Below, one piece after another: positions 53,626 to 63,569 of a stretch of 64,000 bases of DNA; the first letter of the stretch is position 1; each line of letters opens with the position of its first letter. The notes beneath the pieces are model-generated. The model had not been told where the DNA came from and did no database searches. It saw only the letters and a program-made list of their open reading frames with translations. The position numbers and the translations under genes were made by a program. Origin of the DNA: Peribacillus asahii (GTDB taxonomy: Bacteria > Bacillota > Bacilli > Bacillales > DSM-1321); the NCBI RefSeq assembly GCF_003570725.1, contig NZ_QWVS01000002.1, positions 310,001 through 374,000 on the forward strand, in the 5' to 3' direction.

Positions 53626-55203
53626 TTATTTTTCAAAGTACATATTGTTGTCTTGTACAAAAAACGTTCCTTTCGTTGATTCTACTAGCTTCTTCCTCAT
53701 ACTTTTAATTTGTAAATTTGTATCTGGATAAGCAACTTGTCCAATCGTAATTTCTCCGTCACCCTTTGATTCGAGGATTCCCATTAATATCTTACGCTTT
53801 TGGTCAAACTTAAAAATATCTTCGGTAATTTTTTCAAATTCTAATGTGGTTTGCTCATATTGTTTATTTTGAACAGCATTCAGTTCATCCATAAAGGTAT
53901 CGTACACATTTAACCGTTCTTTAATATTCTCAAGTTCTTGAATTTTTGTTTTATAATGAATCAATATTTCATTTAACTCTTCTTTCAGCTGATTACGATT
54001 GAAGCCTTCTACATGAATAAACGTTTTACGTTCCATTTGATTTCCGATAATCCCTGCTCTTACTTTCCCGCGCGCTTCAATCACGCCTCCAATTAATTTA
54101 CCGTACCGTTCGTCTGTTATAATATTTTGCCCCTTTAAGGTACTGCCCAGTGAATAATAACCGATATGAATATTTCCCCCAGCCTCTAAACAACATTCAT
54201 TTGCATGCTTAACGTAAATATTTCTCCCTGCAGCAATTTTGGATTTACCTTTTCCAAAAATACCACCCTTAATAAAGACATCTCCTAGCTTTGATTCAAT
54301 CATTTCAACATTGCCCACACCAAGCTCACCTAAAATCGAAATGTCTTTCGTTGCAATGACTGAAAAACCGTCCAATACTGTTCCTTTAATTGTCACATTT
54401 CCATCAAAATTAATATTTCCTGTTTCTACACCAACATCCCCCTCAATGATAGAGTGATTTCCGACAGTGACTTTTCCTGAATGAAATTCGACTACACCAT
54501 TGATTAAAGCGCGAAGAACAATCTTTCCATCCTCTTTAAAAGCACCCACTGTTTTTGGATCATAGAGAAGCTTTTTATTTTTACCATTTGGAATAATGAC
54601 ATATTCCCCTGTAATGGTTCTTCCAGGAATCGAACTGGTTGGAGGAATTTTCTCTCCAAGCCAATCCCCTTTTTCCACTTGATCCAAGAAGTTCATATCA
54701 TAATAGTCAGCTTTCCCATTATCACGAATGGCAGGCTTTCGTTCTGAACGTTTATAATATGTAATTACTGCATCACTTCCGGGCACAGGTTCTTGCCCTT
54801 TAGCAATCATAATACTTTCATTCACAACTAGCTCATTTTGAATTACATGTATTAGAATCCCTTCCGTAATTTTCTCTTGATTAAGATGGTTGAATATATC
54901 GGAGACGATTTCGGAGTAATGCTGTTGAAGGTATTGATTTGTACAATTCAGTTTTATAGAAGCAGACATTTTGTCTGAAGTAATTCCCCATTCAATAATT
55001 GGTTTTTTTCTGCCCACACGAACTTTACTACCACTTGCAGCTGTAATTACATCATTAATGCTCTTCAAATCTAAATCTAATTGTGGATTTTGAACCATAA
55101 TCGAATGAATCTGCAAAAACGAGCAACCTTTTTGATAGACGGTTAAATAAATGAGCCCATCTTCTTCCTCTAATAACATTTCATCATTTTTTTCGATAAT
55201 CAT
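53626..55203 (-). CDS. DUF342 (FapA) family polymer-forming protein
   Basis: About 525 residues from the ATG at 55203 with GGAGGT 6 nt upstream; the TTG-started extension is rejected. The N-terminal third is mixed alpha/beta with RTITGEYV, the centre (about residues 225-390) is a right-handed beta-helix of repeats such as GDVGVETGNINFDGNVTIKG and DVFIKGGIF. A coiled-coil segment follows (about 400-470: LKEELNEILIHYKTKIQELE). This is the FapA/DUF342 family (flagellar assembly protein A), cytosolic, of unsettled role. B. subtilis has other genes at this position. Confidence 0.85.
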   Translation of the reverse strand: MIIEKNDEMLLEEEDGLIYLTVYQKGCSFLQIHSIMVQNPQLDLDLKSINDVITAASGSKVRVGRKKPIIEWGITSDKMSASIKLNCTNQYLQQHYSEIVSDIFNHLNQEKITEGILIHVIQNELVVNESIMIAKGQEPVPGSDAVITYYKRSERKPAIRDNGKADYYDMNFLDQVEKGDWLGEKIPPTSSIPGRTITGEYVIIPNGKNKKLLYDPKTVGAFKEDGKIVLRALINGVVEFHSGKVTVGNHSIIEGDVGVETGNINFDGNVTIKGTVLDGFSVIATKDISILGELGVGNVEMIESKLGDVFIKGGIFGKGKSKIAAGRNIYVKHANECCLEAGGNIHIGYYSLGSTLKGQNIITDERYGKLIGGVIEARGKVRAGIIGNQMERKTFIHVEGFNRNQLKEELNEILIHYKTKIQELENIKERLNVYDTFMDELNAVQNKQYEQTTLEFEKITEDIFKFDQKRKILMGILESKGDGEITIGQVAYPDTNLQIKSMRKKLVESTKGTFFVQDNNMYFEK

Positions 55204-55320
55204 AGGAGTACCTCCGTTAACCAACTTTTGGACTATTTACATATTATTATATAACAATCGTTTCAGAAATTTTGACTAAATTATGAATAATTTGTACCAA
55301 CCCATAAGTAAGCGTTATCA

Positions 55321-55357
55321 AAAAAATAATCCCCAATAACTATAAGTATCGGGGATT
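55321..55357 (-). terminator. Terminator of spo0A
   Basis: AATCCCCAATA (55328-55338) and TATCGGGGATT (55347-55357) with one wobble; on the minus strand ATTTTTTT follows, directly after the spo0A stop. Confidence 0.82.
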
Positions 55358-55367
55358 CCTAACTCTC

Positions 55368-56156
55368 TCATGAAGCTTTATGTTCTAAGCGAAGCTTGTC
55401 TGCTACCATTGCAATAAATTCAGAATTCGTCGGTTTAGCTTTTGTCATACTGACGGTATAGCCAAACAAGGATGAAATCGACTCAATATTTCCTCGGCTC
55501 CAAGCAACCTCAATCGCATGTCGAATAGCTCGCTCTACTCGGCTTGCTGTTGTATTATATTTCTTAGCAATATCAGGATATAATACTTTTGTAATCGAGC
55601 CCAATAATTCAATATCATTGTAAACCATTGCAATAGCTTCTCTTAAATACAAATATCCTTTAATATGGGCAGGTACACCAATCTCATGGATAATGCTTGT
55701 AATACTCGCATCGAGATTTTTCGGTTTTGCTTCCGGTTGTGTACGATAGGCTGTTTGTGCGGTATTCTTCATAACCACTTGCCCTTTTCCGCTCACCTGA
55801 CGAATATGGTTTACTAAACTCTCTAGATCGAACGGTTTTAATATAAAATAAGCCGCTCCTAAATCGACTGCTTTTTTTGTAACATCTTCTTGACCAAATG
55901 CAGTCAGCATGATGACATGGGGCATCGTTCCCCTTTGTTCGCGCAATTTTTCAAGCACACCTAACCCATCTAAATGAGGCATAATAATATCGAGAATCAA
56001 AATATCAGGATGAACGTTTTCTAGCATATTTAGACATTCCTGCCCATTATGTGCAACAGCCATGACTTCCATATCGTCTTGAGCTGATATATATTCTTCT
56101 AATAAAGCCACAAGCTCTCTATTATCGTCCACAACGCACACTTTAATTTTTTTCAC
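55368..56156 (-). CDS. spo0A: Sporulation master regulator Spo0A
   Basis: 262 residues from a GTG start with GGGGG 9 nt upstream; B. subtilis spo0A also uses GTG. The receiver domain has VVDDNRELV and phospho-acceptor Asp56 in [13 protein letters not shown] flexible hinge follows at about 125-145, then the Spo0A C-terminal domain with the recognition segment [20 protein letters not shown]. Phosphorelay-phosphorylated Spo0A controls entry into sporulation by binding TGTCGAA boxes. It lies next to spoIVB, as in all Bacillus. A 0A box and a TTGACA-like -35 lie in the 365-bp upstream region. Confidence 0.98.
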   Translation of the reverse strand: MKKIKVCVVDDNRELVALLEEYISAQDDMEVMAVAHNGQECLNMLENVHPDILILDIIMPHLDGLGVLEKLREQRGTMPHVIMLTAFGQEDVTKKAVDLGAAYFILKPFDLESLVNHIRQVSGKGQVVMKNTAQTAYRTQPEAKPKNLDASITSIIHEIGVPAHIKGYLYLREAIAMVYNDIELLGSITKVLYPDIAKKYNTTASRVERAIRHAIEVAWSRGNIESISSLFGYTVSMTKAKPTNSEFIAMVADKLRLEHKAS

Positions 56157-56198
56157 GCTTGATTTCCCCCTCTACTATAAATTGGTCTTGTTTTTCTT

Positions 56199-56205
56199 TT
56201 CGACA
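56199..56205 (-). promoter_or_regulatory. 0A box upstream of spo0A
   Basis: TTCGACA on the plus strand, i.e. TGTCGAA on the minus strand, an exact Spo0A-binding box about 43 bp before the start. Weaker copies lie at 56307-56313 (TGTCAAA, overlapping a TTGACA) and 56324-56330 (TTCGATA). B. subtilis spo0A is autoregulated through such boxes. The remainder of 56206-56503 has no gene that I can support. Confidence 0.55.
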
Positions 56206-56489
56206 ATAGAAACAAAATACCTTTTATTTTTAGGAAAATAATGCAAATAATATTTTTCCATATTTCTACTATATTTTAACTTTTCTTAGCAAACACATTT
56301 GAAAATTGTCAAAAAAACTTTTCTTCGATATATTCTATCATAAAATCTTGTCTATTTACTAAACCTTTTCTTCCTACTTAACAGCCTACCCTAAAAACAA
56401 GCAATCTACAAAGGCAAAAAGTCTGTAATTTTTTGTCCAGGAGAAAAAATTCATCAGCATGCGTTCTGTAACGACATTAATTAAGCATA

Positions 56490-56517
56490 CAAAAATAAAA
56501 GAAGGCGAACATTCGCC
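56490..56517 (-). terminator. Terminator of spoIVB
   Basis: GGCGAA (56504-56509) pairs with TTCGCC (56512-56517); on the minus strand a T-rich run follows. Short stem, moderate support. Confidence 0.55.
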
Positions 56518-56521
56518 CCCT

Positions 56522-57817
56522 TTAACTCGCCTTATTAACGACTGGTTTTTCATAAATATTAATGCCTGCTTCATTTAACATCCATTCGATATGAACACCG
56601 TATCCGCTTGTAGGATCATTAACGAATACATGGGTTACTGCTCCAACTAATTTCCCATTTTGAATAATTGGACTTCCACTCATGCCTTGAACAATCCCAC
56701 CTGTTTTCTTTAAAAGCTCCTTGTCAGTTACCTTTAATACCATTCCCTTAATAGCCGGGAATTTTTGTGGAATGGAACTAACTATTTCTACATCAAATTC
56801 CTCTACTTCTGATCCCTCGACAACCGTTAAAATTTTCGCTGGACCTTCCTTTACTTCATGAGAAAGGGTAATAGGCATCTCCTTATCCATAATCCCATTA
56901 TCAATTTGTTGATTTAATTTTCCAAAAATACCAAATGGACTATTACGATTGATATTTCCTATCACTTCTCGATTCGATGAAAAACGAGCAAGTTTTTCTC
57001 CAGGATCACCGTTGCTCCCTTTTTCAATAGATGTAACAGTCGATTGAACAACTTGTCCATCTTTGACAACAATCGGCATTTTCGTATCCATATCCGAAAT
57101 AACATGTCCAAGTGCTCCATATTTTTTAGAAGTTGGATGATAAAAGGTCATCGTTCCAATTCCTGCTGCGGAGTCACGGATGTATAGACCTAGTTTATAC
57201 GTCCCCTCGTTCTTATCTTTTAAAGGAAGTAAGGACGCTTTTAGTTTTTCTTGATTTCGTTGAATATCAAGCTTCAATGGCTCACCTTTTTTTCCTGCTT
57301 CTTGAACAAAAGGAGTAACATCACCCATTTTTTTTATCGTTTGGCCATTAATTTTTGTGATAATGTCGCCAACTTGAATTTTAGCCATTTCTCCCGGTGA
57401 TTTTTTTCCTTCTGACGTAGCAACTAGATGATGACCAACAACGAGTACACCTAGTGTATTTAATTTCACACCAATAGATTGGCCCCCTGGGACTACTTTA
57501 AAATCTTCTAAAACCTGAACATCCACTTTCTTAACCGGCAAGCCGGCCACATCAAGAAGAAGTTCGTTTGTACCTGGCTTATCAGCATCTAACATGATAG
57601 CCGAATCATCTTTATGAATCGTAACACTAGCTGTACTTGCGTTTACATGTTTAGCTGAAACGGGTAAGGATGTAGAAATATTATAGTGACTTCCCTCAAA
57701 TAACACAAGGTGATTGGGAATTAAGAATACTTCACGCAATGGCTGGTATAACCCTAATGTTAATAGCGAAATCAGGAGAATTCCACCGATGATTTTGTTT
57801 AACATTGCAAACTTCAT
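56522..57817 (-). CDS. spoIVB: SpoIVB peptidase
   Basis: 431 residues. An N-terminal membrane anchor (about 8-25) directs it from the forespore into the intermembrane space. A PDZ domain (about 115-200: [19 protein letters not shown]) precedes the S55 serine peptidase domain with His in GALGHVISD and nucleophile Ser in [10 protein letters not shown] near residue 380. It cleaves itself and then SpoIVFA, triggering pro-sigma-K processing. GAGGAGAG precedes the ATG. In B. subtilis sigma-F and sigma-G drive spoIVB; I could not find a clear match here. Confidence 0.96.
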   Translation of the reverse strand: MKFAMLNKIIGGILLISLLTLGLYQPLREVFLIPNHLVLFEGSHYNISTSLPVSAKHVNASTASVTIHKDDSAIMLDADKPGTNELLLDVAGLPVKKVDVQVLEDFKVVPGGQSIGVKLNTLGVLVVGHHLVATSEGKKSPGEMAKIQVGDIITKINGQTIKKMGDVTPFVQEAGKKGEPLKLDIQRNQEKLKASLLPLKDKNEGTYKLGLYIRDSAAGIGTMTFYHPTSKKYGALGHVISDMDTKMPIVVKDGQVVQSTVTSIEKGSNGDPGEKLARFSSNREVIGNINRNSPFGIFGKLNQQIDNGIMDKEMPITLSHEVKEGPAKILTVVEGSEVEEFDVEIVSSIPQKFPAIKGMVLKVTDKELLKKTGGIVQGMSGSPIIQNGKLVGAVTHVFVNDPTSGYGVHIEWMLNEAGINIYEKPVVNKAS

Positions 57818-57904
57818 TTATACACTCTCCTCGCTATTTACACGCTTATGGCTACATCTTTAATTTAGCCTTCCTTACAAGCATTTATAACCTCACAACG
57901 AAAT

Positions 57905-57932
57905 AAAAGCTATCCGAATATGGATAGCTTTT
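57905..57932 (-). terminator. Terminator of recN
   Basis: AAAAGCTATCC (57905-57915) and GGATAGCTTTT (57922-57932) around GAATAT, with T-rich sequence on the minus strand. Confidence 0.82.
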
Positions 57933-57947
57933 CAAGACATAGTTTTT

Positions 57948-59663
57948 TTAAGATGTGACTTTAATTTTATGAGCTTGTTGAATTAATTCATTAGCATGTT
58001 GCTTCGTTAAATCAGTAATTTCAACACCAGCTATCATCCGGCCGATTTCTTTTATTTTTTCTTCCTCAGCTAACGGTGTAACAGATGTATGTGTTCTTCC
58101 TTCTGTCACTTTTTTAGCAATAAACAAATGCGTATCAGCCATTGCAGCAACTTGAGGTAAATGAGAAATACAAAGTACTTGAGAACCTGTAGCTACTTTG
58201 TAAATTTTTTCTCCAATCGATTGAGCCACTCGCCCGCTTACTCCTGTATCAACTTCATCAAAAATAATCGATGTAATCCCTTGATGCTGCGAAAAAATAC
58301 TTTTTAAGGCCAACATAATACGGGACATTTCACCGCCAGAGGCAATTTTCGATAACGGTTTTAGCGGTTCACCAGGATTCGTTGAAATATAAAACTCCAT
58401 GACATCAAGTCCTGTTCGATTAATTTCTCTGTCGATTGTTTCATCAAATGTATGAGCCGTTTGATGAAAATGAGCTTCGAAAACGGTTTTTTCCATATAT
58501 AATTCTTTCAGTTCTTGCTTAATTTTTTTCGTTAATTGCTCTGCATAGGTTTGACGAAGACTCGATAAATGTTTGGCCTCAACGAGTAAATCTGCTTTAA
58601 TCGAGTTTAACTCCTTTTCCAGCTTAGCAATATGCGTTTCACGATTAAGCAACGTTTCAATTTCTTCTTCAATCTTTGCTCCGTATTCGACAATTTCCTC
58701 AATCGTACGTCCGTATTTACGTTTCAATTGGTTAATTTCATTTAGGCGCCCTTCAATAAAATCAATCCGTTCCGTATCAAAATCAAGAGAATCCAGTTGA
58801 TCACGAATCGTTGAAATGGCGTCTTCTAATAAAAAGTAACTATTTGAAACAATGTCTGAACTATTCTTTAAAGATTCATCGAGGTTAGCTGCTTCTTCTA
58901 AATGATGCATCGCAATCGATAGCCAATCTAACGCATGCTGTTCACCATTCAAAGCATTGTAGCTCGTTTGCAAAGCTTCATGAATTTTTTCATAGTTATT
59001 AATTTTTTTTCGTTCCTCAAGAAGCTGCTCATCTTCGTACAGCTTCAACTCAGCCTTTTGAATTTCATCAAATTGAAACTGAATTAAATCGAGTCGATGC
59101 ACCATTTGCTGCTCGTCCTGGCTGAGACTTTTTAACTGCTTCTGAGCAGTGTTATAGCGCTTATATAGCTTTTCATATTCCGAAAGCGCTAGCATAATCT
59201 CTTCCCCGCCAAATTGATCAAGTAAAGGTAAATGAAGACGTTCATCCATCAGCTCTTGATGTTCGTGCTGTCCATGAATATCGATAAGCGTTCGACCAAT
59301 TTCACGTAACGTAGCGATGGTCACAAGCTTTCCATTTACTCGACATACGCTTTTGCCACTCGTAGACATTTCTCGTCTTATAACAACCATGCCATCACTT
59401 ATATCAATCCCAAATTCCGATGCTTTAACAAAAACAGGGTGCTGCGGCTCATCGATTTGAAATAACCCTTCGATTTCAGCCTTCGTTTCCCCATGTCGAA
59501 TAAACTCCGCTGACCCGCGTCCCCCTACTAATAAGTGAATAGCATCAATAATAATGGACTTTCCTGCTCCTGTTTCTCCAGTTAGCACCGTTAAGCCTTT
59601 TTCTAAAGAAATCGCTAAACTATCTATAATGGCAAAATTTTTAATCGATAATTCTGATAACAA
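57948..59663 (-). CDS. recN: DNA repair protein RecN
   Basis: 571 residues of an SMC-like ATPase. It has an N-terminal ATPase half with Walker A GETGAGKSIII and a long coiled coil (about 160-370). The C-terminal half carries signature KIASGGEMSRIMLALK and Walker B IIFDEVDTGVSGRVA. RecN gathers double-strand breaks early in recombination repair. It starts 20 bp after argR, so the two are cotranscribed, as in B. subtilis ahrC-recN. Confidence 0.97.
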   Translation of the reverse strand: MLSELSIKNFAIIDSLAISLEKGLTVLTGETGAGKSIIIDAIHLLVGGRGSAEFIRHGETKAEIEGLFQIDEPQHPVFVKASEFGIDISDGMVVIRREMSTSGKSVCRVNGKLVTIATLREIGRTLIDIHGQHEHQELMDERLHLPLLDQFGGEEIMLALSEYEKLYKRYNTAQKQLKSLSQDEQQMVHRLDLIQFQFDEIQKAELKLYEDEQLLEERKKINNYEKIHEALQTSYNALNGEQHALDWLSIAMHHLEEAANLDESLKNSSDIVSNSYFLLEDAISTIRDQLDSLDFDTERIDFIEGRLNEINQLKRKYGRTIEEIVEYGAKIEEEIETLLNRETHIAKLEKELNSIKADLLVEAKHLSSLRQTYAEQLTKKIKQELKELYMEKTVFEAHFHQTAHTFDETIDREINRTGLDVMEFYISTNPGEPLKPLSKIASGGEMSRIMLALKSIFSQHQGITSIIFDEVDTGVSGRVAQSIGEKIYKVATGSQVLCISHLPQVAAMADTHLFIAKKVTEGRTHTSVTPLAEEEKIKEIGRMIAGVEITDLTKQHANELIQQAHKIKVTS

Positions 59664-59683
59664 AATTCCTCACCCCAAACCGT

Positions 59684-60133
59684 CTAGAGCATATCTAAAA
59701 ATTTTTGAGCAACCATTTCTGCTTCTTTATCCGAGCGACAAATAATTAAGCATGTATCATCGCCACCGATTGTTCCAAGAATCTCTTCCCAATTTAAATT
59801 ATCAATGAGTGCACATATCGCCTGAGCATTTCCCGGAAGCATCTTCATAACAAGCAAGTTATTCGCTGCATCGATTTTAACAAAAGCATCTACTAACATT
59901 CGCTTAAGTTTTTGCTGAGGATTAAAACGCTGATCCGCAGGTAAACTATATTTATAACGTCCATCTGGTAAAGGAACTTTCACAAGATGGAGCTCTTTAA
60001 TATCTCGAGAAACCGTTGCTTGAGTTATATTATAGCCCGCACTTTTCAGCTGATCGACTAAATCATCTTGCGTCTCTATATCATTATTTGTAATAATATC
60101 TCGAATTTTTATATGCCTTTGCCCTTTATTCAT
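59684..60133 (-). CDS. argR: Arginine repressor ArgR/AhrC
   Basis: 149 residues from the ATG at 60133 ([14 protein letters not shown]), the exact B. subtilis AhrC length; an upstream ATG at 60154 extends it by seven codons. N-terminal winged helix with [16 protein letters not shown], linker SLPADQRF, and C-terminal hexamerisation and arginine-binding domain with PGNAQAI and [13 protein letters not shown]. With arginine bound it represses arginine synthesis and activates arginine catabolism. Encoded before recN. Its promoter is strong; no convincing ARG box overlaps it. Confidence 0.96.
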   Translation of the reverse strand: MNKGQRHIKIRDIITNNDIETQDDLVDQLKSAGYNITQATVSRDIKELHLVKVPLPDGRYKYSLPADQRFNPQQKLKRMLVDAFVKIDAANNLLVMKMLPGNAQAICALIDNLNWEEILGTIGGDDTCLIICRSDKEAEMVAQKFLDML

Positions 60134-60298
60134 GTACGTAAAAGCACCTCTCATTTTTCCAGGCTATATTCCATATTATTAGTCAAATTTTGTTCTAAAA
60201 CAGGGGTTTGTACAGCCTTCAATATTATTAATGGTAGCGTATTTTTATACAATTGTACATGTATTTCTGCTCCTCTGCCAGCCCTCTTACATCCAACA

Positions 60299-60326
60299 AT
60301 TGTATAAAATACATATGAAATGTCAA
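60299..60326 (-). promoter_or_regulatory. Promoter of argR-recN
   Basis: Minus strand TTGACA (60321-60326) and TACAAT (60299-60304) with a 16-bp spacer, leaving a leader of about 160 nt before argR. Confidence 0.65.
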
Positions 60327-60384
60327 TTTCAAACGAAATAAGACAAAATCAACAGCGTTCTATAACATAACCGTGATAAAAAAA

Positions 60385-60411
60385 GCTCCTCTAGCCAAAA
60401 TCTAAAGGAGC
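60385..60411 (-). terminator. Terminator of the dxs-yqxC operon
   Basis: GCTCCTCTAG (60385-60394) and CTAAAGGAGC (60402-60411) with one wobble, followed by seven T on the minus strand. Confidence 0.85.
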
Positions 60412-60417
60412 GACAAA

Positions 60418-61245
60418 TTATTCTTTCTTAAACTGAGCATGAGCTTCATTCACGATCTCATCAACTGACTGACGAAGAAAGTTCTCTCCCGTTTGTTTTG
60501 AGCCCTGCCAACTAAGGTGTAATAAAAATTCAATATTGCCATCTCCTCCAGTAATCGGAGAGAACGAAGCATTTTGGACATCGTATCCTTCTTTGACAGC
60601 AAACATAATAATTTTATTCAACACTTCTTTGTGAATTTTAGGGTCGCGAACAATTCCTTTTTTCCCGACTTGGTCTCTTCCTGCTTCAAACTGTGGTTTG
60701 ACCAGTGCAATCACATCACTGTTAGCCACAAGCAGCGTTTTAAGAACGGGTAAAATTAATGTAAGAGAAATAAATGAGACATCAATGCTCGCAAAACTTG
60801 GCATCTCTCCGTCCAAATCAGCAGGTGTTACATAACGAAAATTAGTCCTCTCCATCACTTTTACCCGCTCATCCTGACGAAGTTTCCAAGCTAATTGATT
60901 ATAACCAACATCCACCGCATACGACATCACGGCTCCATTTTGCAACGCACAGTCCGTAAATCCACCTGTTGAAGAACCGATATCTAAAAGAATTTTGCCC
61001 TCAACAGTTACATCAAAGGTCTTCAGCGCCTTTTCAAGCTTTAGTCCACCTCTTGAGACATAAGGCATGACTTTTCCTTTAATGGAAAACTCTAAATCAA
61101 CAGGCACCTTCTCACCTGGCTTTTCATATCGTTCTTCATTGGCGTATACAAGTCCAGCCATAATCATTCGTTTTGCTTTTTCACGTGTTTCAGCTAGTCC
61201 TTGTTGTACAAGGAGAACATCTAGCCTTTCTTTCATTACTTTCAT
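60418..61245 (-). CDS. yqxC: TlyA-family rRNA 2-O-methyltransferase (YqxC)
   Basis: 275 residues. An N-terminal S4 RNA-binding domain (ERLDVLLVQQGLAETREKAK) is followed by a FtsJ-type Rossmann methyltransferase: KILLDIGSSTGGFTDCALQ, NGAVMSYAVDVGYNQLAWKL, and FASIDVSFISL. TlyA enzymes methylate 16S and 23S rRNA and are linked to haemolysin-like phenotypes. The ATG lies 4 nt after the dxs stop, so they are coupled. ATG at 61236 is an alternative start three codons on. Order dxs-yqxC-argR is as in B. subtilis. Confidence 0.92.
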   Translation of the reverse strand: MKVMKERLDVLLVQQGLAETREKAKRMIMAGLVYANEERYEKPGEKVPVDLEFSIKGKVMPYVSRGGLKLEKALKTFDVTVEGKILLDIGSSTGGFTDCALQNGAVMSYAVDVGYNQLAWKLRQDERVKVMERTNFRYVTPADLDGEMPSFASIDVSFISLTLILPVLKTLLVANSDVIALVKPQFEAGRDQVGKKGIVRDPKIHKEVLNKIIMFAVKEGYDVQNASFSPITGGDGNIEFLLHLSWQGSKQTGENFLRQSVDEIVNEAHAQFKKE

Positions 61246-61249
61246 CGCT

Positions 61250-63142
61250 TCATGCCCTTTTTTGTTTTTTCGGTGTCATTCGTTTAATTTTCTTAACTGC
61301 CGCTTCGGCTGTTAAATGGATTTCTTCCAACAGTTCATCGACACTGCCATGTTCGATAAAGTAGTCTGGAATTCCCATACGGTCAATAATTGCACCGTAA
61401 AATCCTTGTTCTTGAGCGTGCTCCATCACCGCACTACCAAACCCGCCTTGAAGAACCGCTTCTTCAATCGTTAAAATAGGAACTTTACTACCTAGTAATG
61501 CATTTAACATATTCTCATCCATCGGTTTAATAAAGCGAGCATTTACAACTTTAACAGAATAGCCTTCCTTCTCCAGCTGTGTGGCTGCCTTCATCGCTAG
61601 CGGAATTGTTGTACCAAAGGTTAAAATAACAGCATCCGAGCCTTCTTTAAGCACTTCCCAACTACCAATTGGAATTTGCTTTAACTCTTTGTCCATTGGT
61701 ACTCCGGAGCCATTTCCTCGTGGGAAACGCATCGCAATCGGCCCATCATCATATTGAATCGCTGTATTCACCATATGCTGGCCTTCGTTTTCGTCCTTTG
61801 GCATCATTAAAACGATATTCGGCACGTGACGAAGAAATGCAATATCAAAGACCCCTTGATGTGTTTCCCCATCTGATCCAACAAGCCCCGCTCGATCAAT
61901 CCCGATAAAAACATTTAAATTTTGACGACAAATATCATGCACAACTTGGTCATAAGCTCTTTGTAAAAACGTCGAATAAATGGCTAAAAACGGTTTCATT
62001 TTTTGCGTAGCAAGCCCTGCCGCAAACGTTGCAGCATGCTGTTCGGCAATGCCGACATCATAGAAACGTTCAGGGAATTCACTAGCAAAGCCCTCTAACT
62101 TTGAACCAACAGGCATGGCTGGTGTAATGGCTACAATTCGCTCATCCTGACGTGCTAACCTACGAACAGTCTCACTTACAAGCGAACTCCATGCGGGACC
62201 GTTGCTATGTGACTTAACAAAATCACCCGTTTCAATCTTATAAGGACCCGTTCCATGCCAATTTCCAGTCGTATCCGTTTCAGCAGGTGTGTATCCTTTT
62301 CCTTTTTTCGTAATAACATGTAATAAAACGGGACCTTTTATTTTTTTCGCATAACGGAAGTTTTCAAACAAATCTTCGTAATTATGACCATCAACCGGCC
62401 CCAGATACGTAAATCCTAATTCTTCAAAAAACATTCCTGAAACGAGTGCATATTTCAAGCTGTCTTTTAGACGCTCTGCTGTTGCTGCCAATTTACCGCC
62501 AACTGCTGGTATCTTTTTCAACAACCACTCTAATTCGTCTTTAGCACGATTATATTTGCCATCTGTACGAAGTCGACCAAGCACAGAATGAAGTGCACCA
62601 ACATTTGGTGCAATGGACATTTCGTTATCATTCAAAATAACAATCATATCCTTCTTTTCATCCCCAATATGATTAAGTGCTTCGAGTGCCATTCCACCCG
62701 TTAAGGCACCATCTCCGATCACAGGCAGAATATAGCTTTGTTCTTGTTTAATATCCCGTGCAGCCGCCATTCCCATGGCAGCAGAAAGAGAAGTAGAACT
62801 ATGTCCGGTTTCCCAAACATCATGCTCACTTTCAACCATCTTCGGGAACCCACAAAGCCCCTTATATTTCTTTAATGTATCAAAATCTTTAGCTCGTCCA
62901 GTTAAAATTTTATGAACATAAGATTGGTGCCCTACATCCCAAATAATTTTATCTTTTGGACTATCGAATTCCTTATGAAGAGCAATCGTTAATTCGACGA
63001 CACCTAAATTAGGACCGATATGACCGCCTGTTACCGATGTCTTTTCAACGAGAAATCGACGAATATCTGCACTTAATTCAACTAATTCCTCATTGCTCAA
63101 GCTCTTCAAAAATGAAGGGTCTTTTATAGATAGAAGATCCAA
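61250..63142 (-). CDS. dxs: 1-deoxy-D-xylulose-5-phosphate synthase
   Basis: 630 residues from a TTG at 63142 ([15 protein letters not shown]), which aligns with the B. subtilis N-terminus and has GAGTGG 6 nt upstream; the frame is open 22 codons further. It condenses pyruvate and glyceraldehyde-3-phosphate, the first methylerythritol-phosphate step. Seen: [18 protein letters not shown], thiamine-diphosphate motif [17 protein letters not shown], catalytic-domain [14 protein letters not shown], and [18 protein letters not shown]. It lies downstream of ispA (farnesyl diphosphate synthase), feeding the same pathway; yqxC follows. Confidence 0.95.
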   Translation of the reverse strand: MDLLSIKDPSFLKSLSNEELVELSADIRRFLVEKTSVTGGHIGPNLGVVELTIALHKEFDSPKDKIIWDVGHQSYVHKILTGRAKDFDTLKKYKGLCGFPKMVESEHDVWETGHSSTSLSAAMGMAAARDIKQEQSYILPVIGDGALTGGMALEALNHIGDEKKDMIVILNDNEMSIAPNVGALHSVLGRLRTDGKYNRAKDELEWLLKKIPAVGGKLAATAERLKDSLKYALVSGMFFEELGFTYLGPVDGHNYEDLFENFRYAKKIKGPVLLHVITKKGKGYTPAETDTTGNWHGTGPYKIETGDFVKSHSNGPAWSSLVSETVRRLARQDERIVAITPAMPVGSKLEGFASEFPERFYDVGIAEQHAATFAAGLATQKMKPFLAIYSTFLQRAYDQVVHDICRQNLNVFIGIDRAGLVGSDGETHQGVFDIAFLRHVPNIVLMMPKDENEGQHMVNTAIQYDDGPIAMRFPRGNGSGVPMDKELKQIPIGSWEVLKEGSDAVILTFGTTIPLAMKAATQLEKEGYSVKVVNARFIKPMDENMLNALLGSKVPILTIEEAVLQGGFGSAVMEHAQEQGFYGAIIDRMGIPDYFIEHGSVDELLEEIHLTAEAAVKKIKRMTPKKQKRA

Positions 63143-63339
63143 ACAGGACCACTCACTTTCTGTCATTTTCGGCAAACAGCTATTACAAAGCAAGCATAAC
63201 ATAAACATTTATAACGCTAGTCCGAAAAATCTTTTTAAGTTGTTTTTATTTATAAGTCATTATAATGTGTATTTTTGAATAAGCAAACCTTTATCGATTT
63301 ATCGTACTTTTCAGCCTGGCAAAATCGAGTTCTATCTTT

Positions 63340-63348
63340 ATTATACCA
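63340..63348 (-). promoter_or_regulatory. Extended -10 promoter candidate of dxs
   Basis: Minus strand TGGTATAAT contains TGNTATAAT, an extended -10 element, without a good -35. It lies about 200 bp before the chosen dxs start and overlaps an inverted repeat. Confidence 0.4.
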
Positions 63349-63396
63349 AAGCCTGTTCTATAGAGAGAATACGGTTTCTAAGTGAGGCTTTAGTAT
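63343..63396. repeat. Inverted repeat in the ispA-dxs gap
   Basis: ATACCAAAGCCT (63343-63354) and AGGCTTTAGTAT (63385-63396) match at 11 of 12 positions with a 30-nt loop that holds a smaller hairpin. One arm overlaps the dxs -10 candidate. The remaining 63209-63569 gap shows only a weak hairpin near 63441-63474 that could end ispA. Confidence 0.5.
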
Positions 63397-63569
63397 ACGA
63401 TACGGTCGATTAACAATATGAGGAAACACAGCCAATAGTAAAAATAGCCGCCTGCATCCAAAATGATTTCGGCGACTGTGTACAATCATCAAAAATTTAA
63501 TTAGTTCCACATATTTTAGCATTATAATTATAGCATAAACCTTAATTCATCACAAATTCGTTACATAAA

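Noticed and set aside
57818-57947. Sigma-F or sigma-G promoter of spoIVB
   Set aside because: Expected from B. subtilis biology, but no pair of elements with correct sequence and spacing was visible.
60155-60417. ARG box for argR autoregulation
   Set aside because: Only A/T-rich partial palindromes were seen; none matches TNTGAATWWWWATTCANW well.
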